This document shows, in pieces, positions 15,016 through 23,570 of a stretch of DNA of 64,000 nt. Under the pieces are notes generated by a model. It ran no database searches and was not told where the DNA came from. It saw nothing but the letters and a program-made list of their open reading frames with translations. Each line of letters begins with the position of its first letter. The stretch's first letter is position 1. The position numbers and the translations under genes are program-made. Origin of the DNA: Thermohalobaculum sp951813525 (GTDB lineage Bacteria; Pseudomonadota; Alphaproteobacteria; Rhodobacterales; Rhodobacteraceae); contig CATOTJ020000002.1 of assembly GCA_951813525.2 (NCBI GenBank), positions 806,001 through 870,000 on the forward strand, in the 5' to 3' direction.

Positions 15016-15771
15016 ATGCGGCTGATCGCCCAGGAAATCGGACTGTTCCTGATCGCACTGACCTTCTTGACGCGTCTGCCCGGCCCGTCGGGGCTAGAGC
15101 ATTCCGAAGGCCGTCTTGCCCGCTCTGCCCGCTATTTTCCGCTTGTCGGTGTTATTGTCGGCCTGATCGGCGGCGTTGTCTATTTTCTGTGCAGCATGCT
15201 CTTCACACCGCTGGTGTCGGCGGGATTGGCGATCATGGCCAGCGTCATGGCGACCGGCGCGCTGCATGAAGACGGGCTGGCAGACAGCAGCGATGGGCTG
15301 GGCGCCCTGCGCGACCGTGACCGCGCGCTGGACATCATGCGTGACAGTCGGATCGGCACGTTCGGTGCAACGGCCCTTCTCCTCTCTTTCGGTTTGCGCT
15401 GGGCGTCCTTGTCGGCCCTCGCGGGCAACGATGGCTTGATCGCCATGGTCCTGGCCCACACGATCAGCCGCGCGGTGCTGGTCCCGGTTCTGATGTCCGG
15501 CCATCGCGCCCGCACGCGCGGGTTGGCCAGCTCGATTGCGGGCGGCGTCCGGGCTGGCGAGGTTCTTGTCGCCTTGCTCCTGGCCTTTGCCGTTGCCATG
15601 ATCGTTCCGGTGCCCGGCCTCGTTGCCATCGCCGCTGCGGTCGTCGTCGCGGGAATGCAACTTGCCTTTATCCTGCGCTTTCTGGGCGGCTATACCGGTG
15701 ACGGGCTGGGTGCGATCCAGCAGGTGTCCGAAATTGCCGTCCTGGTCGCGCTTTCGGTCGCGCTCTCGTGA
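15016..15771 (+). CDS. cobS: Adenosylcobinamide-GDP ribazoletransferase (cobalamin synthase)
   Basis: The 251-residue integral membrane enzyme joins adenosylcobinamide-GDP to alpha-ribazole (phosphate). The early FLTRLPGPSG, the metal-binding signature ALHEDGLADSSDGLG and the following IMRDSRIGTFG are diagnostic. The rest is strongly hydrophobic with about six membrane segments. It overlaps the next gene by four bases. The name cobV is also used for this protein. Confidence 0.94.
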   Translation: MRLIAQEIGLFLIALTFLTRLPGPSGLEHSEGRLARSARYFPLVGVIVGLIGGVVYFLCSMLFTPLVSAGLAIMASVMATGALHEDGLADSSDGLGALRDRDRALDIMRDSRIGTFGATALLLSFGLRWASLSALAGNDGLIAMVLAHTISRAVLVPVLMSGHRARTRGLASSIAGGVRAGEVLVALLLAFAVAMIVPVPGLVAIAAAVVVAGMQLAFILRFLGGYTGDGLGAIQQVSEIAVLVALSVALS

Positions 15772-16289
15772 TATTCCTGCGCCATCCGACCACGGATGCC
15801 GGAACTGACCTTTGCTACGGTCAGCTTGATGTCGGACTGGCACCCATCGCCGGGGCCGAGATCGAGGCAGCTTTGGCGGCGATCCCCGCGGTCGCCGCAA
15901 TCCATGCATCCGACCTTACGCGGTGCCGCATCCTTGCCGACCGTTTTGCCGAACGCGACGGCGTGACAACGCGCTATGACCCGCGCCTGCGCGAATTCGA
16001 TTTCGGCCAGTGGGAAGGACAGCACTGGTCAAAGATCCCGCGCGATCAAAGCGACCCCTGGGCCGCCGATTACTGGAACAACCGGGTGCCGGGCGGCGAG
16101 AACTTCGCCGATCTGCATGCCCGCGTCAAAGCGGCCCTTTTGGACATTCCGCCCGGTGCCCTGGTCGTTTGCCATGCGGGCGTGATCCGTGCAGCGCGCA
16201 TGATCCTGACCGGCGCCGCCGCCGAGACGGTGTTCGCGGAAAAGGTCCCGCACTGCCAACCCATCCGCTTTGACGGCATTGCTGCCTGA
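15768..16289 (+). CDS. cobC: Histidine phosphatase, probable alpha-ribazole phosphatase
   Basis: The 173-residue protein belongs to the phosphoglycerate-mutase-like histidine phosphatases. The catalytic His is in IFLRHPTTDAG; most family members have RHG rather than RHP. The second part of the active site is REFDFGQWEGQ, and VVCHAGVIRAARM holds the late His. Its place between cobS and cobP supports removal of the phosphate from alpha-ribazole phosphate or adenosylcobalamin phosphate. It overlaps cobS and shares one base with cobP. A general phosphatase role is possible, hence the moderate confidence in the symbol. Confidence 0.82.
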   Translation: MIFLRHPTTDAGTDLCYGQLDVGLAPIAGAEIEAALAAIPAVAAIHASDLTRCRILADRFAERDGVTTRYDPRLREFDFGQWEGQHWSKIPRDQSDPWAADYWNNRVPGGENFADLHARVKAALLDIPPGALVVCHAGVIRAARMILTGAAAETVFAEKVPHCQPIRFDGIAA

Positions 16290-16792
16290 TGGCGCGTATC
16301 TCGCTGATCCTGGGCGGCGCCCGGTCGGGAAAATCGGCCCGTGCCCTGACCCTGGCAACGCCGCCGCGCACATTTCTGGCCACCGCACAGCCGATTGACG
16401 GCGAGATGGCCGAACGCATCGCCGCCCATCAGGCCGAGCGCGGCCCCGGCTGGACCCTGATCGAGGCCCCGCTCGAGATCGCACCCGCGATCCGCAGCCA
16501 CACCGACGGCACGCTCCTGATCGATTGTCTGACCATCTGGCTCAACAACCTGATCTATCACGACCGGGACCCGGTTGTTGAAACCGACGCACTTTGCGCC
16601 GCGCTGGGCGCCACCGGTGCGCGGGTCATCCTCGTCTCGAACGAAGTCGGGCTTTCAATCGCGCCGGAAAATGCCCTGGCCCGGCGCTTTCGCGACGAGC
16701 AGGGCCGTTTGAACCAACGCATCGCCGCAGTGGCCGATCACGTCGAATTTCTCGCGGCCGGTCTGCCGATGACCCTGAAAGGCACACCATGA
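16289..16792 (+). CDS. cobP: Adenosylcobinamide kinase / adenosylcobinamide-phosphate guanylyltransferase
   Basis: The 167-residue protein phosphorylates adenosylcobinamide and transfers GMP to it. The P-loop LILGGARSGKSARAL is at the N-terminus, RIAAHQAERGPGW carries the His that forms the GMP adduct in this family, and LLIDCLTIWLNNL and VSNEVGLSIAPENALAR follow. Length is standard for CobP/CobU. It overlaps cobQ by four bases (ATGA). Confidence 0.95.
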   Translation: MARISLILGGARSGKSARALTLATPPRTFLATAQPIDGEMAERIAAHQAERGPGWTLIEAPLEIAPAIRSHTDGTLLIDCLTIWLNNLIYHDRDPVVETDALCAALGATGARVILVSNEVGLSIAPENALARRFRDEQGRLNQRIAAVADHVEFLAAGLPMTLKGTP

Positions 16793-18243
16793 CGCCCGCC
16801 GTCATGGTGCAAGGCACCGGTTCGAATGTCGGCAAGTCGGTTCTGGTCGCAGGTCTTGCCCGCGCCTTCGCCCGCCAGGGTCTCAAAGTCCGGCCCTTCA
16901 AGCCACAGAACATGTCCAACAACGCCATGGCCACCGCCGAGGGGGGCGAGATCGGACGCGCCCAGGCCCTCCAGGCCCTCGCCGCCGGCATCGCCCCGCA
17001 TACCGACATGAACCCGGTCCTTCTCAAGCCGGAAACCGACCGCGGGGCGCAGGTCGTTGTTCAGGGCAAGCGCCTGACCACCGTGAAAGCCCGCGACTAT
17101 GCCAAGCTGAAGCCGCAGCTTCTGAAGTCTGTGTTGGACAGCTATCACCGTCTGGCCGCCGATGCCGATCTGATCTTGATCGAAGGCGCGGGCTCGCCCG
17201 CCGAGATCAACCTGCGTGCCGGTGACATCGCCAATATGGGCTTCGCTGACGCTGCCGATCTGCCCGTCGTGCTGGCCGGATGCATCGACCGGGGCGGCGT
17301 CATCGCGCAGATTGTCGGAACCCATGCCGTATTGCCCGCGCCGGACCGCGACCGGATCAAAGCCTTTCTGATCAACAAGTTCCGGGGCGACCCCAGCCTT
17401 TTTGACGACGGATACGACGAAATCGAACGCCGCACCGGCTGGCCGGGTCTTGGAACGCTGCCCTGGTTCAGCGACGCCCATAAATTGCCCGCCGAGGACG
17501 CTGCCGACATCCGCCCCGCAGCGACCGGCACGGGATTTAAGATCGCCTGCCCGATGCTGGCACGGATCGCGAATTTCGACGACCTCGACCCGCTGTCGCA
17601 AACGCCGGGCCTGCAGGTCCAGATGATCCTCCCCGGCACCCCGCTGCCCGGCGACGCCGATCTGATCATCCTGCCCGGTTCGAAATCGACACGCGGCGAT
17701 CTTGCCTTCTTGCGGGCCCAGGGCTGGGATATCGATCTTGCCGCCCATGTCCGGCGCGGCGGGCATGTTCTGGGCATTTGCGGCGGGTATCAGATGCTGG
17801 GCCGCAGCATCGACGATCCGAACGGCATCGAAGGCGCGCCGGGCAAGACCGATGGCCTTGGCCTGCTCGATATCGAAACCGTCATGCACCCGGGCAAACG
17901 CCTCGGCCCCGTGCGCGCAACCCATATTGCGACCGGCCATCCGGTTGACGGCTATGAAATTCACATCGGTCAGACCGATGGTCCGGATTGCGCCCGCCCG
18001 CTCTTCACGATCGCTGACCGGCCCGAAGGCGCCGCTTCGCCGGACGGCCGGATCCAGGGCGCCTATCTGCACGGTCTGTTCAGCTCGGACGCCTTTCGCA
18101 CCGCGTTTCTGGCGTCTCTTGGCGCAGCGCCGGGCCGTTTCGATCACCGCGCAACCGTCGAACAGACCCTCGACAAGCTGGCGGACCATATGAAAACCCA
18201 TCTCGACCTGCCCGCGCTGCTGGACATCGCCCGGCGACGCTGA
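16789..18243 (+). CDS. cobQ: Cobyric acid synthase
   Basis: The 484-residue enzyme amidates side chains b, d, e and g using glutamine. Motifs: VMVQGTGSNVGKSVLVAG (P-loop), FKPQNMSNNAMATAEGGEIG, LIEGAGSPAEINL, then the glutaminase domain with VLGICGGYQMLGRS (nucleophile Cys about residue 329) and GAYLHGLFSSD. The ATG at 16789 overlaps the cobP stop as ATGA, which fixes the start. It is the last clear B12 gene of the plus-strand operon. Confidence 0.95.
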   Translation: MTPAVMVQGTGSNVGKSVLVAGLARAFARQGLKVRPFKPQNMSNNAMATAEGGEIGRAQALQALAAGIAPHTDMNPVLLKPETDRGAQVVVQGKRLTTVKARDYAKLKPQLLKSVLDSYHRLAADADLILIEGAGSPAEINLRAGDIANMGFADAADLPVVLAGCIDRGGVIAQIVGTHAVLPAPDRDRIKAFLINKFRGDPSLFDDGYDEIERRTGWPGLGTLPWFSDAHKLPAEDAADIRPAATGTGFKIACPMLARIANFDDLDPLSQTPGLQVQMILPGTPLPGDADLIILPGSKSTRGDLAFLRAQGWDIDLAAHVRRGGHVLGICGGYQMLGRSIDDPNGIEGAPGKTDGLGLLDIETVMHPGKRLGPVRATHIATGHPVDGYEIHIGQTDGPDCARPLFTIADRPEGAASPDGRIQGAYLHGLFSSDAFRTAFLASLGAAPGRFDHRATVEQTLDKLADHMKTHLDLPALLDIARRR

Positions 18244-18311
18244 TGATATCCGGCCAGAAACCGTCTAACCGCCAAACCGCCCAACCGGCCAAACCCGATT
18301 CGAGTATACCA

Positions 18312-19214
18312 ATGACCCAAGCCATCCGCGGCGTGATCGCGCCGAACCTCACCCCGTTCAACGCCGATCTGACAATCGCCCAGGACCTCTATCTCGACCA
18401 TGCCGAATGGCTGATCGAACAGGGATGCGCGGGCCTCGCCCCGTTCGGCACTACGGGCGAGGCACTGTCCATCGGCATGGAAGAGCGGCTCGCACTACTG
18501 GAAAAACTCTGCGCCCGCATCGATCCGGCCAGGATCATCCCCGGAACCGGATTGACCAGCCTGCCGGACACGGTCCGCCTGACACAGCACGCCGTCGATC
18601 TGGGCTGCGCCGGTGCCATGACGCTGCCGCCCTTCTACTTCAAGGGTGTCCAGGACGATGGGCTTTATGACTACTTCACCTGGCTGATCCGCGCCGTCGA
18701 CCGTCCGGCGCTGAAAATCTATCTCTACCACATCCCGCAGGTCGCAGGCGTCGGCATTCCGCCCGCCGTCGCCACGCGTCTGCACGCCGATTTCCCCGAA
18801 ACCGTCGTCGGCATCAAGGACAGCTCCGGTGACTGGTCGAACACCGAACAGCTGCTCGCCATCGACGGGCTGATCGTCTACCCGGCGCAGGAAACCACCT
18901 TGATCGAGGGCGACCGGCTTGGCGCTGCGGGCTGTATTTCGGCCACTGCCAATCTCAACCCCGGCAATATCGCCCGGCTGATCGCCAGTATCGATGCCGG
19001 TACGCCCGACCAGACGCTGAACGATCAGGTCGCCGTTTTCCGCAAAACAGTTGCCGGTGCAGGCCCGGTCCCGGCCCAGAAAGCGCTTTTGACCCATTGG
19101 ACCGGCGACGACCGCTGGTCGCGCCTGCGCCCGCCCCTGATGGCCATGGCCGATCCCACCGACCTTATTACCGCCGTCGGCAACTTGCCCGGATATGTCC
19201 AGCCCTTCGGCTGA
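18312..19214 (+). CDS. Dihydrodipicolinate synthase/N-acetylneuraminate lyase family aldolase
   Basis: The 300-residue TIM-barrel enzyme shows FGTTGEALSIGMEER, a catalytic Tyr in IYLYHIPQ and the Schiff-base Lys in VVGIKDSSGDW. It therefore cleaves or condenses a 2-oxo acid such as pyruvate, but DapA itself cannot be claimed: the substrate-specific residues are not decisive. I prefer the ATG at 18312 because family members begin near MTQAIRGVIAPNLTPF. An in-frame ATG at 18243 overlapping the cobQ stop would add 23 low-complexity residues. Neither start has a clear ribosome site. Co-transcription with cobQ is likely, but a role in B12 metabolism is not implied. Confidence 0.85.
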   Translation: MTQAIRGVIAPNLTPFNADLTIAQDLYLDHAEWLIEQGCAGLAPFGTTGEALSIGMEERLALLEKLCARIDPARIIPGTGLTSLPDTVRLTQHAVDLGCAGAMTLPPFYFKGVQDDGLYDYFTWLIRAVDRPALKIYLYHIPQVAGVGIPPAVATRLHADFPETVVGIKDSSGDWSNTEQLLAIDGLIVYPAQETTLIEGDRLGAAGCISATANLNPGNIARLIASIDAGTPDQTLNDQVAVFRKTVAGAGPVPAQKALLTHWTGDDRWSRLRPPLMAMADPTDLITAVGNLPGYVQPFG

Positions 19215-19408
19215 CTCTGCACCCAAAACGGCGCCAATGAAGAATGCGCGCATTGTCCTCGGGGGGCCCTTCAGTCGATGCCCGACCCGGGCCGTCCGTC
19301 CCCTCGGCCCCATCAACGGCCGCACCAAATGACAAATACTCGAAAAAGCCGGGACGCAGGGCGCACCCAACACTTGACGCAGACAACCTGCGGGCCACCC
19401 TCACACCC

Positions 19409-20626
19409 ATGACCGCCACGGATCACTTCTACCAGACGCTCGAACCTTTCGAGGCGTTCGAAGACTTCGCCGATTTCTCCGCCTACACCCCGCTGCCCGA
19501 AGATTGGGTGCTGCTTGTCGGCGATATCCGCGGGTCGACCCGTGCTATCGCTGACGGACGTTACAAGGCAGTCAACATGCTGGGCGCGGCGGTCATCACT
19601 GCGGTCCTGAATGTTTGCGACGGGCTGGATGTGCCCTTTGTCTTCGGCGGCGATGGCGGCGCAATCGCTGTTCCGGCCAGCAGGGCCGCGCACGCCCGCG
19701 AGGCTCTGCAGAATCTGCAAACCCACGCGCAGGCGACGTTCGACCTGTCGCTGCGCGCCGCCGCCATTCCCGTTGCGCGACTGCGCGCCGAAGGTTTCGA
19801 CGTCGCGGTGCGGCGTATGCGCCTGAACGGATCGAACTATCTGGCCATGTTCGCGGGCGGCGGGGTCGAACGGGCCGACGTGATCCTCAAGGGCGCACCG
19901 GATAGCGACCCCGACATCCTTCAGCCCGGGCAGGGCACCGTCGATCTGGAAGGCCTGTCCTGCCGGTGGGAGCCGCTCGCCGCCCGCCGCGGTCAGATGA
20001 TCGCGCTGATGGTTCAACCGGTAGACAAACAGACCGAGGCGCAGACGTACCGCGACACTCTGGACATGCTGCGCAGCGTTCTTGACGGGCGGATCATGGC
20101 GCACGCTCCGGCGCGCGACGAAACGTTGCGCTTTCGCTGGCCCCCGCGCGGTCTGTTGCTAGAAGCGCGGACAAAGGCAATCCTGAAAGGCCGCGCCGTC
20201 GGTCATCTCTGCTGGGGCCTGTTCACGGCCTTCATGCAGAAATGGTGCCACTGGCGCGGCGTCGAGATCGGCGGTTATGACGGACCGCGCTATCTGGAAG
20301 AACTGAAATCGCAGACCGATTTCCGCAAGTTCGACGGCTGTCTGCGCACCGTCCTCGATTGCACGCCCGAACAGGCCTCCGCCATCGAAAGCTGGCTCGA
20401 GGACAGATACCAAAACGGCAATCTGATCTATGGGCTGCATGCCGACAAGGCGGCATTGATGACCTGTCTGGTGTTCTCGTTTGAAGACGGCCAGCACATG
20501 CATTTTGTCGATGCTGCCGGGGGCGGATTTGCCCGTGCGGCCGAGGGGTTCAAGACCCGCCTTGCATCGCTTCCCGCAGATGGCCAACCGCAAACGCCGG
20601 AAGATGACGCCGGTTCACGCCCCTGA
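19409..20626 (+). CDS. DUF3095-type protein, adenylate-cyclase-like
   Basis: The 405-residue protein has a cyclase-like core near the N-terminus: WVLLVGDIRGSTRAIADGRYKAVN carries an Asp-Ile-x-Gly-Ser pattern as in class III nucleotide cyclases, and FVFGGDGGAIAVP carries the second GGDG motif. A domain with CRWEPLAARRGQM and a C-terminal region (VFSFEDGQHMHFVDAAGGGF) follow. This matches DUF3095 as I know it. Cyclic nucleotide synthesis is not established. The ATG at 19409 follows a 194-base gap with no other feature seen. Confidence 0.78.
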   Translation: MTATDHFYQTLEPFEAFEDFADFSAYTPLPEDWVLLVGDIRGSTRAIADGRYKAVNMLGAAVITAVLNVCDGLDVPFVFGGDGGAIAVPASRAAHAREALQNLQTHAQATFDLSLRAAAIPVARLRAEGFDVAVRRMRLNGSNYLAMFAGGGVERADVILKGAPDSDPDILQPGQGTVDLEGLSCRWEPLAARRGQMIALMVQPVDKQTEAQTYRDTLDMLRSVLDGRIMAHAPARDETLRFRWPPRGLLLEARTKAILKGRAVGHLCWGLFTAFMQKWCHWRGVEIGGYDGPRYLEELKSQTDFRKFDGCLRTVLDCTPEQASAIESWLEDRYQNGNLIYGLHADKAALMTCLVFSFEDGQHMHFVDAAGGGFARAAEGFKTRLASLPADGQPQTPEDDAGSRP

Positions 20627-20702
20627 GAGAACCCTTGCCGTCCCAGCCGATCCGGCGCCATCTATCGGACATCGATAATTCGTCCTGCCAAGGAGACAGC
20701 AG

Positions 20703-21167
20703 ATGCGCATGATCCTGATCGCGATACCGATTTTTCTGACGGCAGTCGCCGCCAATGCCGACAATCGCGAGGGCTATTACTATCCGCCCGTTACCTCCAG
20801 CGAGACGTTCTCGCGCACGCTTGGTCCCGTGCCTCCCGCGGAAAGACCGGTGCGCGCCGCCTTCATTACGACGGTCACAAAGGCACTGCTCGCCGCCCCG
20901 GAAAGCCCGCGCTATGTCATCTTTGCCAAGGGTCAGGAAGCTGATCACATGATCATCGTGGCGCTCGATGACCAGATCTTCCGCACACCCTATCGGGCGC
21001 GCGCCGTCCTGGCCCAGTTGACGGCGAACACCCGCGGAACCGAGTTTTTTAAGAAGAGCAACCTGCGATACTATGCGACCTGGTTTGATCTCGCCAAACT
21101 GCTCGGGTTCCAGGACATCGTGATCTGGGACGGCGCCACCTGGTCGCACAAGGTCGTGCTGGAATAG
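20703..21167 (+). CDS. Small exported protein of unknown function
   Basis: The 154-residue product begins with a signal peptide (MRMILIAIPIFLTAVAANAD). The mature part starts NREGYYYPPVTSSETF and is rich in short hydrophobic strands, without Cys. I recall similar proteins in roseobacters under inconsistent names, so I give no function. A strong ribosome site (AAGGAGA) lies before the ATG. It is between the DUF3095-type gene and folD, on the same strand. Confidence 0.7.
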   Translation: MRMILIAIPIFLTAVAANADNREGYYYPPVTSSETFSRTLGPVPPAERPVRAAFITTVTKALLAAPESPRYVIFAKGQEADHMIIVALDDQIFRTPYRARAVLAQLTANTRGTEFFKKSNLRYYATWFDLAKLLGFQDIVIWDGATWSHKVVLE

Positions 21168-21269
21168 CGCCACCTTGACGGAAACCGGCCTTCATGTGAC
21201 GCGCACGTTGTTCCGCCTCCACCGCGATCAGGGCTAGATGCCGCTCAAACATCCAGAGGGAGCGCGCCC

Positions 21270-22172
21270 ATGTCCGCCAAGATCATCGACGGCAAGGCCT
21301 TTGCCGCCACCGTCCGCGAAAAAGTCGCCGGTCACGTCACATCGCTGAAGGCAGATCATGGCCTGACACCCGGCCTGGCCGTTGTCCTGGTCGGCGAAGA
21401 CCCTGCCTCGCAGGTCTATGTCCGCAACAAGGGCAAGCAAACCCTCGAAGTCGGCATGGGATCGGTCGAACACAAGCTCGACGCCGCCACGTCCGAAGCC
21501 GATCTTCTGGCGCTCATCGATCAGTTGAACAACGATCCCGCCATCCACGGCATTCTGGTGCAGCTGCCGCTGCCGGACCACCTGAACTCGGATCTGGTGA
21601 TCAATTCGATCGATCCGGCCAAGGATGTCGACGGTTTCCACATCTCGAATGTCGGGCTTCTGGGCACCGGTCAGAAGTCGATGGTGCCCTGCACGCCGCT
21701 TGGCTGTCTGATGATGCTGCGCGATCACCACGGCTCGCTCTCCGGTCTCAACGCCGTTGTCGTCGGCCGCTCGAATATCGTCGGCAAGCCGATGTTCAAT
21801 TTGCTGTTGAAAGACAGCTGCACCGTCACGGTCGCCCACTCGCGGACCAAAGACATCGAGGCGGTGTGCCGTCAGGCCGATATTCTGGTCGCCGCCGTCG
21901 GGCGCGCCGAAATGATCCGCGGCGATTGGGTCAAACCCGGCGCCACGGTGATCGATGTCGGCATCAACCGCATCCCGGCGCCTGAGAAGGGCGAAGGCAA
22001 AAACCGTCTGGTCGGCGACTGCCATTTTGAAAGCTGCGCCGAGGTTGCTGGCGCGATCACGCCGGTGCCCGGCGGCGTCGGCCCGATGACGATCGCCTGC
22101 CTTCTGGCCAACACGGTCACGGCCTGTTGCCGCGCCAATGGATTGCCGGAACCCGAAGGTCTGACGGCCTGA
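21270..22172 (+). CDS. folD: Methylenetetrahydrofolate dehydrogenase / methenyltetrahydrofolate cyclohydrolase
   Basis: The 300-residue bifunctional enzyme interconverts 5,10-methylene-, methenyl- and 10-formyl-tetrahydrofolate with NADP. Family signatures are present: VVLVGEDPASQVYVRNKGKQ (with the catalytic Lys), VDGFHISNVG, MVPCTPLGCL, VVGRSNIVGKPM and TPVPGGVGPMT. Length is normal. An AGAGGGAG ribosome site precedes the ATG. It supplies one-carbon units for purines, formyl-Met and methionine. Confidence 0.96.
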   Translation: MSAKIIDGKAFAATVREKVAGHVTSLKADHGLTPGLAVVLVGEDPASQVYVRNKGKQTLEVGMGSVEHKLDAATSEADLLALIDQLNNDPAIHGILVQLPLPDHLNSDLVINSIDPAKDVDGFHISNVGLLGTGQKSMVPCTPLGCLMMLRDHHGSLSGLNAVVVGRSNIVGKPMFNLLLKDSCTVTVAHSRTKDIEAVCRQADILVAAVGRAEMIRGDWVKPGATVIDVGINRIPAPEKGEGKNRLVGDCHFESCAEVAGAITPVPGGVGPMTIACLLANTVTACCRANGLPEPEGLTA

Positions 22173-22358
22173 CCGCAACCTCCATCTGACACCGGCCGGG
22201 CGGGGCGGGTTCAAGCCCGCGCGCCCGTCCGCGTGCCGTCTCGGCAATGTCCAGGCGCGTAAAGATCCACGCGAGATTCGCCGAGATTGTCTTAGCGATA
22301 AGTTAGCGAACGATCTTCCCCGAACAGGTTCTCGAAAGATCGCCCCTCCCGCGAACCT

Positions 22359-23054
22359 TTATCGGCGCTCCCCGGACGCCCCGATCAGGGCTTCGGCATT
22401 CCGGGGCAGGGGTGTGATCCGGCTGCCCGTTAACCACGCTGCCGCATCCGGTTGCATCAACGGATCGAACACCTCCGACGTGACATCCAAACCGCCGGTA
22501 TAGGTTCCGAACGCAGGCAGAATGACCCGGTCGCGATCCGACAGAAAACAGGGCCGAGAGATATGGCTGCCGCTCAGCCAGATGCGCATTTTCGGATGGT
22601 AATGCCCGCTCACTTCGCCCTTTGCACCGTGCTGGGCGATGTGGCGAAAGATCAGCGGGCCCTGCCTGTGCTCGGCCAGGTTCGACCCGGGCAGTTCCAC
22701 CGGCCCGGGATCATGGTTCCCAGCAATCCAAATCCAACGCCGCCCGGCCGTCATGCCGCGCAAACGCTCCAAAACCGCGTCCAAAACGGCATCAGCCGCC
22801 GCCATGTCGTCGAAACAGTCGCCCAGCGACAGAACCGTGCGCGGCGACATCTCGCGCACCACGGCCTCCAGCCGGTCCAACGTGTCGCGCGTCTCGTATG
22901 GCGGTAGCAAACCGTGCCCGCGCCGCGCCATGCGTTCCGATTTGCCGAAATGCAGATCCGAAAGCGCCAGCAAGGCTTCATCCGCCCACCAGAGCGCGCC
23001 AGAAGGCAAAGGCGTCAGCGTGGCACCGGCCAGATTGATCTGCATTTTGTTCAT
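22359..23054 (-). CDS. pdeM: Metallophosphoesterase of the PdeM type (ligase-associated DNA-damage endonuclease)
   Basis: The 231-residue protein carries metallophosphatase motifs: LSDLHFGKSERM, LSLGDCFDDMAAAD, IAGNHDPGP and VSGHYHPKMR. The overall form (start INLAGATLTPLPSGALWW) matches PdeM-like proteins that accompany an ATP-dependent ligase, exonuclease and helicase in a DNA repair cluster. Those partners are not in this window, so the gene stands apart here. The start could also be an ATG three codons downstream. The convergent 186-base gap to folD has a short GCGGG/CCCGC hairpin at 22205-22220. Confidence 0.85.
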   Translation of the reverse strand: MNKMQINLAGATLTPLPSGALWWADEALLALSDLHFGKSERMARRGHGLLPPYETRDTLDRLEAVVREMSPRTVLSLGDCFDDMAAADAVLDAVLERLRGMTAGRRWIWIAGNHDPGPVELPGSNLAEHRQGPLIFRHIAQHGAKGEVSGHYHPKMRIWLSGSHISRPCFLSDRDRVILPAFGTYTGGLDVTSEVFDPLMQPDAAAWLTGSRITPLPRNAEALIGASGERR

Positions 23055-23114
23055 TAAATGTTCTTACTTCGGGACGGCGGCGATGGCAATGCACCCGGCA
23101 AAGGAAACCAGCGA

Positions 23115-23570
23115 CTATCGGCGTTTTTGATGATATGTCAAAGCACTACGGATCAAAATTGACAAAGGTTCCGCCGCCGGGCGCGTCTCCGGATCGAACA
23201 GAACCGCCCGGTTCCCATCATAGCGGAAAGCGCCCGGAAACAGGTCTCTGAAATCTGACAGGATCGTCGTCTGGCAATGCACAAACAGCGCGTATCCGCC
23301 GGATTTCGGGCATCCGAGCCGGATCGTCGATCCGGACTTCGTCTCCGGCGTCAGATAGGCCGGTTGGCCCCATTTCAGCGTTTCCAACAGCGCACCGACG
23401 CCCTCGGTCTCTGCTGCGATCCGGTAGATCTGGGTCCGTAAGACCAGCAGACCCTCCCGCTCGGCACGCGGAAAGGCCCCAAATGCCGCCGAAACCGCCG
23501 GATCGTCAAAATCCAGCGGTATATCAAGGGCTTGCGCCGGGCTGCTTATCCGCCGAACAGACGTTTCCAA
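23115..23570 (-). CDS. DUF1801 domain protein
   Basis: The 151-residue product has the DUF1801 pattern ETLKWGQPAYLTPETKSGST followed by IRLGCPKSGGYALFVHCQTT. These small cytoplasmic proteins resemble YdhG-type phosphoribosyl-like folds; the biochemical role is unknown. Its start overlaps the end of the CoxG-like gene by 25 bases on the same strand, indicating co-expression. Confidence 0.8.
   Translation of the reverse strand: METSVRRISSPAQALDIPLDFDDPAVSAAFGAFPRAEREGLLVLRTQIYRIAAETEGVGALLETLKWGQPAYLTPETKSGSTIRLGCPKSGGYALFVHCQTTILSDFRDLFPGAFRYDGNRAVLFDPETRPAAEPLSILIRSALTYHQKRR

Noticed and set aside
22205..22220. GGGTTCAAGCCC segment resembling a tRNA T-arm
   Set aside because: The loop is six bases, and no acceptor, D or anticodon arms can be built around it. 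It is better taken as a small hairpin at the folD-pdeM convergence.
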